DNA of 64,000 nucleotides, taken from NCBI GenBank assembly GCA_012932295.1, contig JAAONU010000002.1, positions 35,461,521-35,525,520 of the forward strand, in the 5' to 3' direction. Source of the stretch: Cyclina sinensis (lineage: Eukaryota > Mollusca > Bivalvia > Venerida > Veneridae). Each line of letters opens with the position of its first letter. The first letter of the stretch is position 1. The translations under genes were made by a program, and so were the position numbers. The notes below the pieces were generated by a model. That model saw only the letters and a program-made list of their open reading frames with translations. It ran no database searches and was not told where the DNA came from. Shown in pieces: positions 60,561 through 64,000 of the stretch.

Positions 60561-60699
60561 ACTTTGGCATATTTACGTTCATGTCTTTACGGGAAAGAGA
60601 CAAAACGTGATTTACTTTTCTGACACAGAAGAATTGTGGGTAGATCTAAATCGGTAAAACGCTTGCACCGACTAACCTTGAGGTCACTGCACATTCGGA

Positions 60700-61430
60700 A
60701 TGGTAAATGTCACGGCGTGTTAAGCTACATATTCACCGGTACGGGAATTAATTACTGACGGTTAAAACGATACACTTGTTCTCGGAGAATGCATAATTGT
60801 ATTTAGTAATACGAGAGAAAATATTACAATGTGTGTGCCCTTATCTATTTCGGTTTAAATTCAATTAAGATGGTCATTTAATTAAGCCGTTGTCATTCCC
60901 GACTCTCTCTTTTCAAAACAAGTATGTAACAATTTTTGACCCAGTGTTAAAACTTTCACCAATATCAAAAATGTCTTTGATTAAATTTCCCAAAAGAACA
61001 GTATTGACTTAATACAGAATTAGATCACTCAACTGATAGGCACAATTGTTACTATTTAACCTATGGCAATTCGAACTAATTCGGACAATTAAAATGACAG
61101 TATTAATGAAGCAATTTAGTGACTCTCTGCAAATCTACGCAAATAATTAATGGCAAATTGATTATTAAAATGAACGGTATTAGACCACTATTTGGAGACT
61201 TGAGATTGCCGGAACGCAGTTAGATTACGAGAGAAAAGTCTGCCACGATAAAATTAAGGAAAATAGCGGTAATTTAGGCTCGATTCTGTGTTATTATTTC
61301 AAACCTTGCAATTTTCTCGAAAATCAATGGCATTGGCTCAAAATCACTTCGTCTGTGCCACAGATCTTATTAAACCTTCTAGTACCCGTTAAAACTTGGA
61401 GCTTGTCAAATAAATTAACTATAAAACAGC
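60700..61430. promoter_or_regulatory. Candidate intronic regulatory island 5 with three TAATTA sites
   Basis: TAATTA at 60749, 60879 and 61144, the core bound by Dlx and other Q50 homeodomains, lie among many ATTA words and non-repetitive sequence (GGAACGCAGTTAGATTACGA). The 12-mer TACGAGAGAAAA recurs at 60810 and 61226. It lies about 2 kb downstream of the first homeobox exon in the transcribed direction. An autoregulatory enhancer is a reasonable but untested guess. Confidence 0.35.
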
Positions 61431-63199
61431 AAAACACCTAATCAGGGCCTATTATGAAATTTCAGCCAAGAACTTGGATGAAAATTACATGTAATCTGGA
61501 TAAATTTTCTTGTTGACAAACCTAACACTTTAGCCTAATCAAAAATGGTAAATATCACCTTAGATTGGGGAAATTATTCCATCGATATAAATTGGTCAAT
61601 TTTAAGGGTATATAAAAGCAAGCTTAAATTTTGTATTACAGATCGGAATATTACGCCAAAATGGTCACTAGGGAACATGGGATGCGCATTTTTGTGAACT
61701 GGCTTTTTTACATTTTCTAGCATGAACAAGATCGTACCAAGAAACATATATCTTTAACAGAACGGAATTAGAATTTAATTAGATTTTATTTTTACTGGAA
61801 TATGAAAATTACAGAAGTGTTGATTTATATATCTGGTGTTGTTTTTTGTAGAAGTTTGTTTTTCAATTTGGGAAAGAATTCAAGATCGAAACCCGGAAGT
61901 GATCGACGGTTGAAATTTTTTAACATTTTTTTCTGGAATATATAGATCAGTGAATAATGTGACATTGTATGTGATATAAAAAGAATTCATTTCATGGTAA
62001 CCAGAGCATAGATCGGAGTAAACTGGTCTTTTGACCTTAACTGGAAACGTATCTGAAACTCGATTTGGAATCAAAGATTTTTAAACACACTGTCTCTCTG
62101 TCGTTTTGTGTGTGTTGATGTTTGGAACTGTTTTATTTCACCATTGCTGTTGAAACACATTTACGAAGTTCTGTTGTTTAGTATGTGAGTACAGATTTAA
62201 CGGTTGAAAATAAAATATATGAAAATTAATTCTGTTTTCTGTCTTGCACCTTTAAAAAAACAAGAACAAATTGACAGTTTATTACCAATTTTGCTTCTTT
62301 ATAAACACTCGTTAACTTATGCATTGAAATTTTGATTGAAAGTCATAATGGGGCTGTAGCTAGTTTAATGAAGATGTATATTTCAAGTACAGAAGTCATT
62401 CTACTGGATAATAGAAGTAATAAATTTCTATCTGATCTTTATCGCGAAGTCATTTTTGATATGAAATGATAGGAGGCACAAAATTCCGGGGTGAATTGAT
62501 TTTTTAAACAATCTTTTCATTCGCGATATACGGCGTGAGTGAGTCATTGTACCGACATTTTATCTTGTAAATCGAAATTTTGCGATGACAGAACTGAAAA
62601 TCTGCACATGTCATTTTAAAAGGCATACATTTTCTCAATATCAAAAGCAAATTCAATTTCAAATTCTAACTCGCAAATTTAGAGGACATTTTTGCGTTCA
62701 TTGAGATATTTTTGCGAGTGTTTTTTAACAGAATAATATGATTCATGGATGAAACAAGGACATTTAGATAAAATTCCATATAAATCGTTTTTCACAGAGT
62801 TTTATAGCATTTAAGATACTTTATGATTATTTGAATGAAATTTTAATTGTACACGGCTGAGCTTTTAGCATTCGGAACACTTCGTTTTAAATTCGGATGT
62901 ATCCATTCTACAACTGGCTTCTTACTTCATCAACAAAAATCTGTTAAAACTTCAAGACTTTTCTAAAAACAAATTGAACTGTGGGAAATGTCTTTTTTAA
63001 TTGTTGCTCTTTTAAGAAAAAAAATAAACAATAGAGTTAAACAAATTATGTTCTGTTAGCCTTTAGTTACAAGGACAGCACTTGCTCTGTCTCCATTTTC
63101 TCTCAGTTGCTCAAATGTATAAACACACCAGCTGTACCGAATCATTATTTTAAGCTTACTTTTTTCATCAATGAAAATGTGTAGACGTGACTTTCTTAC

Positions 63200-63375
63200 C
63201 TGTGTTTGTGTGAGGCCTAGAGAGGCGGCAAGCTCAGCTCGCTCTGGAAGTGCGAGGTACTGGGTCCGCTGGAACCGTCGATTTAGTTGTTGTAATTGTA
63301 AGCTCGAGTAAATCGTGCGTGGTTTACGCATTTTCTTTCCTTTAGTCATCCGTAAATCTTCCATATTTGGCTTAT
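63200..63375 (-). CDS. Dlx: Dlx homeobox exon (homeodomain residues 1-44)
   Basis: Internal coding exon of the Distal-less homeodomain factor. The acceptor is TTGCCATTTTAG (ending 63376); the exon opens with the last two bases of a split codon, then [14 protein letters not shown] and homeodomain residues 1-44, beginning [20 protein letters not shown] and ending ...[10 protein letters not shown]. The donor CAG|GTAAGA lies at 63200/63199. R5, F20 and L16 are intact, and from memory of the family the homeodomain is almost identical to arthropod Distal-less, so it is under strong constraint. Open sequence past 63200 (to 63056) is intron read-through. The ATG at 63362-63364 is internal to the exon and unlikely to be the real start, because a splice acceptor and in-frame residues precede it; the N-terminal exon lies beyond base 64000. 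Joins in phase 0 to 49262. Confidence 0.95.
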
Positions 63376-64000
63376 CTAAAATGGCAAGAAAAAAAACATT
63401 TAAAAGAATCCGAAAATAATATTTAATTATGTAGAGTAAAACAGAAAAAAATATACATTATTATATGCTTGTGTACTGTATTCTCAGGGCTGAAACAGGA
63501 TAGTTAAAAATTAAAGTTTGCTTTAATTTGTAAAACCACAAAGAAAATGTCATGATCTACAGCTGAAAAAAAGTAGTATTTAAGCTGCTGACGCTATATT
63601 TTGAATAGGAATTCATTTTATTAATTTTTTATGGCAAAGTTTCATCAAAATGTTGCAGCTTAAGGTTTTGACATTCTTTAATTCATCTATGTATTTTTCT
63701 CAATTTAATGCTCAACCTTCATTTTTTATTTTGGACCTTGCAGACACAAAACAACATAAAAGGTGAAACAAAATCAACCTGGGTGAAAGAGAAATAAAAG
63801 CGTTTTTGCATTTCGGCCTTGATTTCATGTTCTTACAATATAATTGTTTCATTTTTTTTCGTATCTCTTGAAATACAAACTACGTATTCTTTATTTATTC
63901 AGCCGCTGAAAGAGACTCTCCGCATTAATCTATGTATAACACAACGTTTAGGGTTTATTTAATGCTGAATTGGGTAACAAAGTGGGACCCCCGAGGAGGG
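63376..64000 (-). other. Dlx: Dlx upstream intron (partial)
   Basis: AT-rich sequence 5' of the homeobox exon on the minus strand, running off the window. No further exon or regulatory signature recognised. Confidence 0.6.

Larger units (their letters stand above)
49263..63199 (-). other. Dlx: Dlx intron within the homeobox (13.9 kb)
   Basis: Bounded by a GTAAGA donor (63199-63194) and a TTTTCAG acceptor (49269-49263), in phase 0. It contains the 56.3-58.2 kb minisatellite, a possible SINE fragment and several complex non-coding islands, listed separately. The rest (49263-50179, 50491-52739, 53111-55149, 58201-58859, 59101-60389, 61431-63199) is AT-rich, with no exon or RNA gene recognised on either strand. 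Confidence 0.9.

Noticed and set aside
48825..63375. Possibility that the homeobox pieces belong to a processed or broken pseudogene
   Set aside because: Both exons are intact, in phase, with canonical splice sites and an unbroken tail to a stop.

Overview
This is AT-rich eukaryotic DNA with long introns, dense dispersed repeats and few coding exons. I read it as a marine invertebrate, most likely a bivalve mollusc. The reasons are a protostome-type Distal-less homeodomain, tRNA-like SINEs, repeats bounded by ATGCCCCCGAAG-type inverted ends, and relics of FLYWCH-MULE, CR1/L2-like and Ty3/gypsy elements. The species is not determined, and no bacterial-style operons are visible.

The one clearly identified host gene is Dlx (Distal-less) on the minus strand. 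An exon at 63375-63200 carries homeodomain residues 1-44. A 13.9 kb intron follows (63199-49263). The last exon, 49262-48825, carries homeodomain residues 45-60 and a Q/N/H/P/S-rich C-terminal tail. The first coding exon(s) lie beyond the right edge. The intron holds a 1.9 kb higher-order minisatellite (about 56.3-58.2 kb). It also holds several higher-complexity, motif-rich stretches (about 50.2, 52.8, 55.15, 58.9 and 60.4-61.4 kb) that are enhancer candidates.

The left third (1-19 kb) is a repeat-rich accessory region. It contains a decayed FLYWCH-MULE transposase (1.6-2.2 kb), an orphan terminal-exon-like reading frame (3.7-3.9 kb), a non-LTR reverse transcriptase relic (4.6-5.3 kb) and a Ty3/gypsy pol relic (6.2-8.9 kb). 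It also has two tRNA-like SINEs (10.0 and 12.25 kb) and a 2.4 kb satellite of about 46 units of 52 bp (12.5-14.9 kb). Two pairs of diverged same-orientation duplications lie here too (2.85/18.1 kb and 10.5/16.3 kb).

The middle (19-48 kb) has no recognisable gene. It is AT-rich DNA with small tandem repeats, an 850 bp internally repeated palindrome-ended element (41.06-41.91 kb), and islands of higher sequence complexity at 31.3-31.8, 34.6-35.1, 36.2-36.6 and 37.0-37.3 kb. These islands lie in the 3' flank of Dlx and could be distal regulatory DNA of Dlx or of a neighbour outside the window. That is inferred from composition and motif content only.

Nothing here is a demonstrably new multi-gene system. 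The best leads are the orphan exon, the duplicated block with a conserved short reading frame, the 52 bp satellite with its cluster of indels, and the candidate regulatory islands around Dlx.
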